NCBI RefSeq assembly: GCF_016313185.1
Contig: NZ_CP066218.1
Coordinates: 6,076,001 to 6,140,000, forward strand
Origin: Mycolicibacterium baixiangningiae
GTDB lineage: Bacteria > Actinomycetota > Actinomycetes > Mycobacteriales > Mycobacteriaceae
DNA length: 64,000 bases
Direction of reading: 5' to 3'
This document shows, piece by piece, positions 9,381 through 16,702 of the stretch. The notes beneath the pieces are model-generated. The model saw nothing but the letters and a program-made list of their open reading frames with translations. It was not told the origin of the DNA and ran no database searches. Both the position numbers and the translations under genes were made by a program. Each line of letters begins with the position of its first letter. The first letter of the stretch is position 1.

Positions 9381-10545
9381 TCAACGCCGTGTCCGCCGCA
9401 TGCTACGCGCGGCGGTCTTGACCAGAACATCGCCGATGAAAAAGCGCAGCAGCCCGCCGTCGACGTGGACATCGCACCGCGCCCCGGCGTAGTGCCGGCC
9501 CAGACTGACCTGCTGCCAGGACACACACACGACCCCGTTGGTGGTCACCCGCCTGCTCACCCAGTCCGACCCGGTGCGCTCGGACTGCAGTCCCTCGATC
9601 GGTGTGGGCGTGATCGCCGTGGCCACATCGGTAGGGCCGGCGGTGAACCGCGACGCCGGGGTGGCCATCTGCAACCCCTGATGCGGCCGGGCAGTGTTAT
9701 AGAACTCAACCCATTCATCGAGAGCCTGCTGCGCAGTCTTCAGATTCTTGAAAGGAGCTAGACCAGAGAGGAACTCCGCACGCACACTGCGGTGGAAGCG
9801 CTCAATCTTTCCGGTCGTGGTCGGCGATCGTGGCTGGGTGAGGCGATGGTCAATGCCGTGCTGGCGGCAGATCGCATCAAAGAGGACCTCGACCGGGGGG
9901 GTTAAACCGCCCGGTGAACACCTTGCCGTTATCGGTCAAGATCTGCGTCGGCGCCCCATAGGTGGCCAACGCCGCGCGAAGTCCGTCGCAGACCGCGCGG
10001 GTGCGTTCGCGGGCCATCACCGCGGCGCACACGCATAGACGCGAGTGGTCATCGATACCGGTCAACACTTTCGCCGAGGTGCCGTCAGCGAGCGGGAACC
10101 CGCCCACCACGTCCATCTGCCACAACTCCATCGCAGTGGCGCGTTCCCAGCGTTTCCACTTCCGCGACCGCCGATCCCGCAGATGCGGGTCAATCATCTG
10201 TGCCCGCACCAACGCTCGATACGCCGCCGATTCCGAGGGCACCGGCCGCACTCCCCGTTTGGCCAGTTCGAACACCAACCGCCGCGGCCCCCAATACGGT
10301 CTGGATCGCCGCAACTCCAGCAGCCGCGCCTCGACCTCGGCGGGCATCTGATGCGGACACGCCACCGGCCGATGCGACCGATCCACCAGCCCCTCGAGGC
10401 CCTCAGCCTCATATCGGGCCAACCAGGAGTGCAGCGTCTGGCGCGACACCCCCACCTTCGATGCGACCTGCGATATCGACAACCCATCGCTGATCACGGC
10501 CAATATGGCCTGATACCGCTGCTCGGCCACGCTCAACTCCCTCAT
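9381..10545 (-). pseudogene. IS481-family transposase, frameshifted
   Basis: Minus-strand IS481-type transposase. The first part (10545 to about 9890) has the helix-turn-helix SISQVASKVGVSRQTLHSWL and the start of the rve domain with WQMDVVGGF and LTDNGKVFTGRF (two catalytic Asp). The reading frame breaks in a seven-base G run at 9895-9901 and resumes in another frame with the C-terminal part (RAEFLSGLAPFKN, NTARPHQGLQMATPASRF). Total content is near full length, so a single indel in a homopolymer explains the break; decay, sequencing error or a slip site cannot be separated here. Element ends were not found with confidence. Confidence 0.85.
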
Positions 10546-10561
10546 CTAGGGAGTCTCAAGG

Positions 10562-10617
10562 ATCAACCGAAGCAACTGACAAGCATCAGCCGAAACACTG
10601 TCGCCCATCAACCGAAG
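10562..10617 (+). repeat. Three iterated 11-bp repeats upstream of the IS481 transposase
   Basis: ATCAACCGAAG at 10562-10572, ATCAGCCGAAA at 10585-10595 and ATCAACCGAAG at 10607-10617, with 22-23 bp spacing (about two helical turns). They sit just outside the transposase start and may be transposase binding sites at that end of the element. Confidence 0.7.
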
Positions 10618-10694
10618 ACGAAAAGTCAGCCCTCAGCCGACGCAATACATGATGCAGTGGATGCGGCAGCCATGGTCTGCGGACTCAATCGGTC

Positions 10695-10912
10695 ATGAGT
10701 CCGATGCTCTGCATGCCGTCACATGAGGTGCTCGCGTTGTACCGCGCGGCCGTGGCCGCCGGTGTCCGACTGTGGGTCGACGGCGGGTGGTGCGTGGACG
10801 CGTTGGTTGGTGAACAGACCCGAGAGCATGACGACCTCGACGTGGCGGTTGATCGCGACGACCTCGATGTCCTGGTTGGCTCCGTGCGCCGATACTGGCG
10901 CCGTTTTTGCTC
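10695..10912 (+). pseudogene. Nucleotidyltransferase fragment (antibiotic adenylyltransferase-like), N-terminal part
   Basis: ATG 10695 opens a frame whose first ~60 residues contain the nucleotidyltransferase core GGWCVDALVG...HDDLDVAV, as in lincosamide or aminoglycoside adenylyltransferase-like proteins. Homology stops near 10900, and the frame then runs into a region with two 19-bp direct repeats. The catalytic second half is missing, so no active enzyme is expected. The matching C-terminal half of a similar gene lies far away at 28990-29356, but nothing shows that they were one gene. Confidence 0.7.
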
Positions 10913-10972
10913 GAATATTGACGTCGGCTCCTGGTGGGTGTCTTGCTGTGCGTGAATGCTGACGTCGGCTCC
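10913..10972 (+). repeat. Direct repeat pair at the nucleotidyltransferase break
   Basis: GAAT-NN-TGACGTCGGCTCC occurs at 10913-10931 and again at 10954-10972, a 41-bp period. It coincides with the loss of nucleotidyltransferase homology and looks like an insertion-sequence scar or recombination joint. Confidence 0.6.
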
Positions 10973-11053
10973 CGACGTGGATGGGCAATGCCGCACGGTA
11001 CAAATTGCCTCCGCGAGCGCTGGGGTTTGGGCCTGTCGCTATCGGCGATGGGG

Positions 11054-11084
11054 TTGACCTTGCCGCTGCGGCAACTTTTAGGGT
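11054..11084 (+). promoter_or_regulatory. MerR/TipA-type promoter upstream of alpha/beta hydrolase
   Basis: -35 TTGACC at 11054-11059, a 19-bp spacer and -10 TAGGGT at 11079-11084. The overlong spacer contains the perfect palindrome TTGCCGC-T-GCGGCAA, the hallmark of MerR-family activated promoters. It is nearly the same as the promoter at 12003-12033 in front of the MerR gene, so the hydrolase is very probably in that regulon. Confidence 0.75.
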
Positions 11085-11138
11085 GGGAGATCGGTCATCT
11101 ACTGAGAGGTTGCACAATGAGTTGGCCGATAGCGATTC

Positions 11139-11963
11139 ATGGACTTCGCTAAGTACGATCAGCTGCCCGCTCGGCGGATTGTCGTTGAGGGCGGCGAGAT
11201 GTTTGCGATTGACGCCGGCAGTGGCCCCGCCGTGGTCCTGGTCCACGGCAGTCCCCTCTTCTCGTTCGAGTTCCGAGCGACCATCTCGAGACTCCTGCCG
11301 CACCATCGCGTTCTCGCGCCCGACCTGTTGTCATTCGGCCGGTCGCAGGGTCCGCCTCAGGGGGCGGACTTCACACAACAGGCTCGCGCGCTGCGTGGCT
11401 TTCTTGACGCCGTCGAGCTTGATCGCTTTCACCTCGTTGGTCATGACTGGGGCGGCCCCATTGGCCTTGCAGCGGCTGCTCGGCGCCCCACGCAGGTCGA
11501 CCGCCTGGTGCTGTTGAACACCAGCGTTCGCGCGGACTTCCGGCCACCGTGGTACTGGCTGCCACTGACGGCTCCAGGCCTCGGCGAGGCGGCGTTGGTG
11601 AGCGCAAATCTCTTCTCGCGCGCGTTACCGCTGTTCTTGCAAGCCGCACGTCGCGACCGTGCGCTTCGCGAGTGCTACCAGCGGCCGCTTGAGCAACTCG
11701 CCACGCGGCGAACGATTCTCAAACTTGAACGCCTCGAAGGCTACGCATCCGAGTGCCAACTGATCGAACGCAGACTCCCGCAGATCAGCGGCCCGAAGCT
11801 GATCATTTGGGGCAAGCCAGAACCTTACTTTCGCCGCGAAGGACCACACATGCGGGCTCTTATGCCCACGGCGTACTTCACGTACTTGTCAGGAGCCGGA
11901 CACTTCGCAGCCGAGGACGCACCAGATCGCGTTGGCGAGGAGATCCGCGCCTTCCTCGCTTAG
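11139..11963 (+). CDS. Alpha/beta hydrolase (haloalkane dehalogenase / epoxide hydrolase-like)
   Basis: Cytoplasmic hydrolase of 274 residues with the oxyanion HG in LVHGSPLF (near 33), an Asp nucleophile in VGHDWGGP (Asp near 107) and the catalytic His in AGHFAAEDAP (near 257). Asp rather than Ser at the nucleophile position places it with haloalkane dehalogenases, fluoroacetate dehalogenases and epoxide hydrolases. It starts at ATG 11139, inside a short upstream frame (11117-11152, MSWPIAIHGLR) that is a relic of a duplicated merR start. The promoter is of MerR type, so expression is likely induced by the ligand of the TipA-like regulator encoded next. Confidence 0.87.
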   Translation: MDFAKYDQLPARRIVVEGGEMFAIDAGSGPAVVLVHGSPLFSFEFRATISRLLPHHRVLAPDLLSFGRSQGPPQGADFTQQARALRGFLDAVELDRFHLVGHDWGGPIGLAAAARRPTQVDRLVLLNTSVRADFRPPWYWLPLTAPGLGEAALVSANLFSRALPLFLQAARRDRALRECYQRPLEQLATRRTILKLERLEGYASECQLIERRLPQISGPKLIIWGKPEPYFRREGPHMRALMPTAYFTYLSGAGHFAAEDAPDRVGEEIRAFLA

Positions 11964-12002
11964 GGCGAGATTCGTCGACGCGCCAGGAATTGACTCTGTG
12001 TA

Positions 12003-12033
12003 TTGACCTTCTCGTTGCGGCAACTTCTAGCGT
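12003..12033 (+). promoter_or_regulatory. MerR/TipA-type autoregulated promoter
   Basis: -35 TTGACC (12003-12008), 19-bp spacer with the dyad centred on CTCGTTGCGGCAAC, and -10 TAGCGT (12028-12033). It matches the promoter at 11054 base for base except a few positions, and both lie exactly 63 bp before an ATG/GTG followed by AGTTGG. It decides the start of the downstream gene: an ATG at 12003 would fall inside the promoter. Confidence 0.75.
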
Positions 12034-12065
12034 GGATGGTGGCCATCGAGAAAGGCGGCGCGGCA

Positions 12066-12833
12066 GTGAGTTGGTCGATTCAGCAGGCGGCTCGGGTGTC
12101 GGGGGTGACGGCTCGGACGTTGCGTTACTACGACGAGATTGGGCTGTTGCGGCCGGCGCGGGTCGGTTCCAACGGCTACCGCTATTACGAGCGGGAACAG
12201 TTGTTGCGGCTGCAGCAGATTCTGCTGCTTCGCGAGCTCGGGTTGGATCTGACCACGATCGGCAAAGTGGTCGATGCCCAGCACGATCCGATCGAGGCGC
12301 TGCGTCAGCATCACCGCCGGCTCCTTGACGAGCGGGGCCGCCTGGACCGCCTCGCCATCACGGTGGCCGCCACCATCAAACACCTGGAGGAAGGAACCGA
12401 TATGCCCGCCGAGCACATGTTCGAGGGTTTTGAGATGAGCCCCGAATACCTGGCCGAAGTGGAAGCTCGCCGTATCGAAAGCACCGGCAGCACAGATCAA
12501 CCCGAGATCGCCGAGATCAAGCGCAACACCGCCGAATGGTCCGAACAGGACTGGGGGGCCTTCAACGCTGAAGGCCACGATCTCACCCGGCGCATGGTGG
12601 CGTTGCTGCGTGACGGTGTGGCCGCCGATGATGCGGAGACATTCGCGGTACTCGACGATGATTTAGCCTTGCAGCGCAAGCTGTGGAGCCCGGATAAGGC
12701 CAGCTATATCGAGCAGGCTGAGGGACTGCGGCAGCCCTCAGACCTGCGCACGTACTACAACGCCCAAGATCCCCGCCTGGCGGAATACCTACACGAAGCA
12801 ATGCTGGCCTACGCCGAGAGCCGGATGCAGTGA
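12066..12833 (+). CDS. MerR-family regulator with TipAS ligand domain (TipA-like)
   Basis: Transcription activator of 255 residues. Residues ~1-75 form the MerR winged helix (AARVSGVTARTLRYYDEIGLLRPARV), followed by a long dimerization helix (to about 115) and a C-terminal TipAS domain (MFEGFEMSPEYLAEVEAR to the end) that binds thiopeptide or other drugs in TipA of Streptomyces. The start is GTG 12066, preceded by GAGAAAGG; the in-frame ATG at 12003 overlaps the promoter. Autoregulation and control of the hydrolase at 11139 follow from the duplicated promoter. The ligand is unknown. Confidence 0.9.
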   Translation: MSWSIQQAARVSGVTARTLRYYDEIGLLRPARVGSNGYRYYEREQLLRLQQILLLRELGLDLTTIGKVVDAQHDPIEALRQHHRRLLDERGRLDRLAITVAATIKHLEEGTDMPAEHMFEGFEMSPEYLAEVEARRIESTGSTDQPEIAEIKRNTAEWSEQDWGAFNAEGHDLTRRMVALLRDGVAADDAETFAVLDDDLALQRKLWSPDKASYIEQAEGLRQPSDLRTYYNAQDPRLAEYLHEAMLAYAESRMQ

Positions 12834-12950
12834 TGACAAGCCGCCGGAGGTACGTAATGGGTTACTGCAGGAGCGATCGTGGCCGCCGACCCTGAACTCA
12901 TCGACGCGATCGCTCGCTCCGGAATTGATCACTTGATCTAATATCTGACT

Positions 12951-13580
12951 ATGCGATCAGCGGAGCAGAAGCCTCGCACATTCACACAGTCCGCGCGTCG
13001 GGCACAGATCATCGAGTCCGCGATCGACGTCATCGCCGAGGCTGGCTGGGCTCAGACATCGATCCGCAAAATCGCTGACCGGGTGGGCGTGGCGATGAGC
13101 GCGGTGCTGTATCACTTCGGCACCAAGGACAACCTGGTCGACGCGATCATCGAGCACATGTACCGCTCGGCGTTGGCCGTGGTCGTCCCAGCCGTGGACG
13201 CGGAGTCGACGGCGGCAGGGAAGCTCACCGCCTACATCAGAGCCACCATCGAGTACTACGACGCGCACCGTGTGCATCTTGCGGCGCTGAGCCAACTCGC
13301 TTCGAGCTACCGACCCAGCGACGGCCGCCCATTCGACGAACTGGGAGTAACCCCCGCGCTGGCGGAGGATCTCACCTCCCTCGATGCCCCCGCGATTCTG
13401 AGAAGCGGACAACTGTCCGGTGAGTTCGGAGACTTTCCTGTCGAGTCGGTGGCCATGGCCATCAGTGGGGCCGGCCATGCACTGGTCTACAAGTTCCTTC
13501 GTGAACCTGACTTCGATGCGCACCGCTACGGCGAGGACCTGATCGAGATCTTCGGTCGAGTCGTGGGAGCACGGCGATGA
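12951..13580 (+). CDS. TetR-family transcriptional regulator
   Basis: Repressor-like protein of 209 residues with an N-terminal helix-turn-helix (TSIRKIADRVGVAMSAVLYHFGTKDNLVDAII, residues ~35-66) and an all-helical ligand domain. The stop overlaps the start of the glycosyltransferase gene by 4 bp (ATGA), so the pair forms one operon. A GATCACTTGATC dyad lies about 20 bp before the start and could be the operator for autoregulation. The preceding 110 bp hold no gene. Confidence 0.9.
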   Translation: MRSAEQKPRTFTQSARRAQIIESAIDVIAEAGWAQTSIRKIADRVGVAMSAVLYHFGTKDNLVDAIIEHMYRSALAVVVPAVDAESTAAGKLTAYIRATIEYYDAHRVHLAALSQLASSYRPSDGRPFDELGVTPALAEDLTSLDAPAILRSGQLSGEFGDFPVESVAMAISGAGHALVYKFLREPDFDAHRYGEDLIEIFGRVVGARR

Positions 13581-14824
13581 GCACCGTTGCGATCGCCGCA
13601 GTCGGCAGCCGCGGCGACGTCGCTCCATTGGTGGGACTGGGGACCCGGCTGACCGATGCCGGCCACGATGTGGTGATCGCCGCCTACACTCCGTTCTCCG
13701 AGCTGATCAGCGGATGCGGGTTGCGGTTTCGTGACATACCGGTGGATTTCATTCCCGGCAGCGACCTTCCCGACAACCCGGCCAAGGCGTTCGTGTCGCT
13801 GTTCGGCCCCAACGGCATGCGCGATATGGGGCGTGCCGTCCATGCTGCCCTCCACGATGAAGGCGCCGATGTTCTTCTGCTGCCGCCCCTGTCAGAGCTG
13901 GCCGGTCACCCCCTGGCCGAGGCGCTGGGCATCCCCTCGATCGGGGTTCGGATGCAGCCGATCTCGGCCACAGCGGCCTATCCGCCAACGGTGATGGGCG
14001 CCTGGTCGGCAGGCCCAACCGCAAACCGGGCCGCGTCCCACGTGGGCGGGTGGGTGCTCGACCGTGCCTACAAGCGGGTTCTCCCCGATCTGCGGCGCGA
14101 CCTCGGACTTCCGGCGGCATCGCCGCGCAGACTTCGACGGGCCCGCGCAGACGCGCACTGGCCGGTACTGCACGGTTACTCGCCGAGCGTCCTGCCGCGG
14201 CCCGACGATTGGCGGCCGGGTCTGGAGGTGGTGGGCTACTGGTGGCCCCCGCCGGCCACCGACTGGGCACCTCCTGCCGCGCTGACCGATTTCCTGGACG
14301 CAGGTCCGGCGCCGGTGTTCGTCGGGTTCGGTAGCACCACGCCCACCGAGCAGCGGGCCGCCGAGTTGTCGAGCATCGTCAGCCAGGCATTCGGACTTGC
14401 CGGGGTGCGGGGCATCGTTCAATCAGGTTGGGCTGGTCTACACGTCACCGCAGATGACGTATTGACCATCGGTGAAACCCCCCATGAATGGCTCTTTCCG
14501 AGGATGGCCGCAGTCGCCCATCACTGCGGTGCCGGCACCACCGCCGCAGCCCTGCGTGCCGGCGTCCCCAGCATCGCGATGCCGGGCCCCGTCGGAGATC
14601 AACCATTCTGGGCGCGCCGACTCCAACAACTCGAGGCCAGCGCCGCAACCATCAAACAAGGCAACCTCACCGCCGAACGCCTCGCTGAAGCCATGCGCAC
14701 CTCCGTCTCCAACCACCAACTCCGCGATACAGCAGCACAACTCAGTGCCCTCATCGCAACCGAAGACGGATCCGCAGCAGTGCTCTCCACTATCGAAACT
14801 CTCCTCACAGCCCGACCGCGCTAG
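13577..14824 (+). CDS. GT1-family glycosyltransferase
   Basis: Cytoplasmic nucleotide-sugar glycosyltransferase of 415 residues with the GT-B fold. The N-terminus AAVGSRGDVAPLVGLGTRL is typical of the family that glycosylates lipids, sterols, polyketides and glycopeptides; the donor-site motif AVAHHCGAGTTAAALRAGVP lies near residue 312 and is followed by DQPFWARRLQ. No signal peptide or membrane helix. Coupled to the upstream TetR gene. The family includes drug-inactivating enzymes and enzymes for mycobacterial glycolipids; the presence of its own TetR favours an inducible detoxification or surface-lipid role, as inference. Confidence 0.9.
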   Translation: MSTVAIAAVGSRGDVAPLVGLGTRLTDAGHDVVIAAYTPFSELISGCGLRFRDIPVDFIPGSDLPDNPAKAFVSLFGPNGMRDMGRAVHAALHDEGADVLLLPPLSELAGHPLAEALGIPSIGVRMQPISATAAYPPTVMGAWSAGPTANRAASHVGGWVLDRAYKRVLPDLRRDLGLPAASPRRLRRARADAHWPVLHGYSPSVLPRPDDWRPGLEVVGYWWPPPATDWAPPAALTDFLDAGPAPVFVGFGSTTPTEQRAAELSSIVSQAFGLAGVRGIVQSGWAGLHVTADDVLTIGETPHEWLFPRMAAVAHHCGAGTTAAALRAGVPSIAMPGPVGDQPFWARRLQQLEASAATIKQGNLTAERLAEAMRTSVSNHQLRDTAAQLSALIATEDGSAAVLSTIETLLTARPR

Positions 14825-15182
14825 CACTCGAGCTGCCGGGCGGTGCGGTCGAAGCAGGTGAGTCACCTCCGGCAGCATGTGCGCGGGAGTGCCGGGAGGA
14901 GCTGGGCATCGACATTGCCGGTGGGCGGCTGCTCGTGCTGGATCACCAGACCGATGAGGGTAATCGGGGCGACTCGGTCATGTTCGTCTACGACGGGGGC
15001 GTTGTCGACGAGGCTGCCTTCGGTCGGTGCCCGCCAGCGAGGAGGGTCGAGGCGTGGTGCTCGTTGATCCCGCCGATTTAGGCGGCGCCACGATCCCACG
15101 GCTGGCCAACCGAATTCGCGCCGCGTTGACTGCCCGAGACACCGCATGTGTCGTCGAAGCGATCAACGGAGAGATCCGCTAG
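14825..15182 (+). pseudogene. NUDIX hydrolase remnant
   Basis: Directly behind the glycosyltransferase stop, a frame without start codon reads LELPGGAVEAGE...ARECREELGI, a complete NUDIX box (G-x5-E-x7-R-E-x2-E-E-x-G-x). The N-terminal strands are missing and the frame shifts near 15050, after which VVLVDPADLGGATIPRLANR continues in another frame to a stop at 15182. The catalytic box is intact, but the gene is broken at both ends, so it is read as a decayed copy. Confidence 0.7.
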
Positions 15183-15321
15183 GAACCCTGCGCCCCTTCA
15201 TCTTGATTGACTGCGGGCATCGTCAGTTGCGTGTTGCTCCATTTTCGAGATAGGACGTTCGCCTGTTGTTCGTGCGTGTCGTGTGGCTGTGATCCGGCGC
15301 AGCATGTGCGCGGGTAGGCGC

Positions 15322-15861
15322 TCATAAAGCTGTCGTTGGGAGTTCGTAGTGGCCTGCGATTAGTGCTGCGGACTCTTCGGGCTCGTGCTCGGAGGTGTCA
15401 ATCGTGAAGACATCGGCGTAGGGAAGCGACGGATACGGATTTTGTTGCAGCAGCGATGCCAGAGTGTCGCGGTCGCTGAGTTTGTTGTGTTTCGTGCGAG
15501 ATAGGTCCGATACCCGCTGCAGCAGAACGTCGTGTGGCGCGCGCAGTTCCACCATTAGAACCTGGCCGCCGTTTGCCGTCACGGCGTCGACTCGTTTTCG
15601 GACCACGTCGTCGTCCTGGGGCCCGTCGTAAACGAAGGTGAAGATGACGCCGGTGCCATGCCGTGCGCAGTAACTCAGGACGGCTTCCCGGAGGAGGTCG
15701 ACAAGCTCGTAGTTGGCCGCGAGTTCGCCCGGGTAAATGCGCTGTACCAAGTCACGCGTCACATGATTGTGGAACACCGGATATCCGGTGAGCTCGGCTA
15801 GTTTCTCGGCGACGGTTAACTTCCCAGACGCGGGAGGACCGTAGATGAAGATCAGTTTCAT
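15322..15861 (-). CDS. Small P-loop kinase-like protein (AAA_33/shikimate-kinase-like)
   Basis: Cytoplasmic nucleotide-binding protein of 179 residues with Walker A GPPASGKLT at residues ~8-16 and a lid region rich in Arg (VRKRVDAV, LQRVSDLSR). This layout is typical of zeta-toxin-like and small-molecule kinases. The open frame extends upstream to 16071, but ATG 15861 gives a P-loop at the normal N-terminal position; the upstream part runs through an IS fragment on the other strand. No partner antitoxin is seen. The substrate is unknown. The 140 bp between the NUDIX remnant and this gene show no coding signal. Confidence 0.72.
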   Translation of the reverse strand: MKLIFIYGPPASGKLTVAEKLAELTGYPVFHNHVTRDLVQRIYPGELAANYELVDLLREAVLSYCARHGTGVIFTFVYDGPQDDDVVRKRVDAVTANGGQVLMVELRAPHDVLLQRVSDLSRTKHNKLSDRDTLASLLQQNPYPSLPYADVFTIDTSEHEPEESAALIAGHYELPTTAL

Positions 15862-15999
15862 CTCGATGGTTAACGGACCGGACGAACAGGCGCGTACGCG
15901 AGGTCGCGAGGTTGGCCGGCTCCTAATGGGCCGAACAACGCGCCCACTATCTCGACACGCGATCCGCGGTGATGCTGCGCCCAGACCCGGCGTGCCGTC

Positions 16000-16180
16000 C
16001 GTGCTGAACATGCGGAAGGTCCTGTACAGGCACCGCTGGGACCGGCAAGCGCTTCGGATCGCGATCGTCACCTGGATCGAAAGGACCTACCACCGACGCC
16101 GCCGCCAGGCCGGCCTCGGCCGGTTGACCGCGATCGAATACGAAGCGCTCATGACCGCACCGGCCAGTCAGACCGCGTGA
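16000..16180 (+). pseudogene. IS3-type transposase C-terminal fragment
   Basis: The stretch RIAIVTWIERTYHRRRRQAG...LTAIEYEALM is the C-terminal end of the rve integrase domain of IS3-family OrfB. The catalytic Asp and Glu residues and everything upstream are missing. Marks earlier insertion activity behind dnaB, next to the left end of the Tn7-like element. Confidence 0.7.
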
Positions 16181-16501
16181 CCGCAACTATCACCCGACCG
16201 TGCAGCAGACCCACCCGCTGATGGGACACTTCGGTATCGTCGGCCGCGCACGTGTCCCAGCTGCCCAATCGTCACCCCGCTTACCTGGGCGATCACCGGG
16301 GACAGCTACACCCCGGACTAGCTGACACCGGTATAGCAACCCGTGCTGAGCGAATCCTAAGCGGACCCGGCTCCATCACGGCCACCCCACCCGCCGCCAG
16401 TCCAGGGGCCATGCGGCGTGAGTATGGCGTGCCGCCCCGGACTATCCCCGCCGTCGTGCTTGTGTGCCGAGAGCAGATACGTGACAGCCTCGACGTGGTG
16501 G
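16181..16501. other. Gene-free stretch left of the transposon
   Basis: About 320 bp without a supportable gene, RNA or repeat. It is the DNA that lay directly behind dnaB before the Tn7-like element inserted. Confidence 0.5.
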
Positions 16502-16506
16502 TGTGG
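16502..16506 (+). repeat. Target-site duplication (left copy) of the Tn7-like element
   Basis: TGTGG directly before the left terminal TGTCGAG; the same five bases follow the right terminus at 53348-53352. Five base pairs is the duplication length of the Tn7 family. Confidence 0.92.
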
Positions 16507-16593
16507 TGTCGAGATGCAGCGAAGATTGACAGGACTCGCCTGCCTACTTTGACAAGATTTCGGCGTGTCGCGGGAGTTGCTAATCTTCGCTGC
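16507..16593 (+). repeat. Left end with transposase-site-like repeats
   Basis: The terminal repeat TGTCGAGATGCAG continues into GCGAAGATTGACAGG. A second site, CTACTTTGACAAG (16544-16556), places TTGACA 23 bp further in. An inverted copy of the terminal motif, AATCTTCGCTGC (16582-16593), mirrors GCAGCGAAGATT (16516-16527) perfectly. Multiple spaced sites are expected for TnsB binding. Confidence 0.8.
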
Positions 16594-16702
16594 AAAAGCG
16601 CTGGGTTTAAATTGTTCGTTAGTCGTGCTAGGCGCCGGGATCGAGATGCCGTCCGAGCCCTGCGCAGGAACCAGAAGCCGACGCAGACTGTGCGATTCGC
16701 GT

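Noticed and set aside
9881..9910. Programmed frameshift in the IS481 transposase
   Set aside because: A seven-base G run could slip, but IS481 elements usually have a single frame; decay or a homopolymer sequencing error is simpler.
12003..12065. Upstream ATG start for the MerR/TipA gene
   Set aside because: That codon lies within the -35/-10 region of its own promoter; GTG 12066 has a ribosome site and the normal MerR N-terminus.
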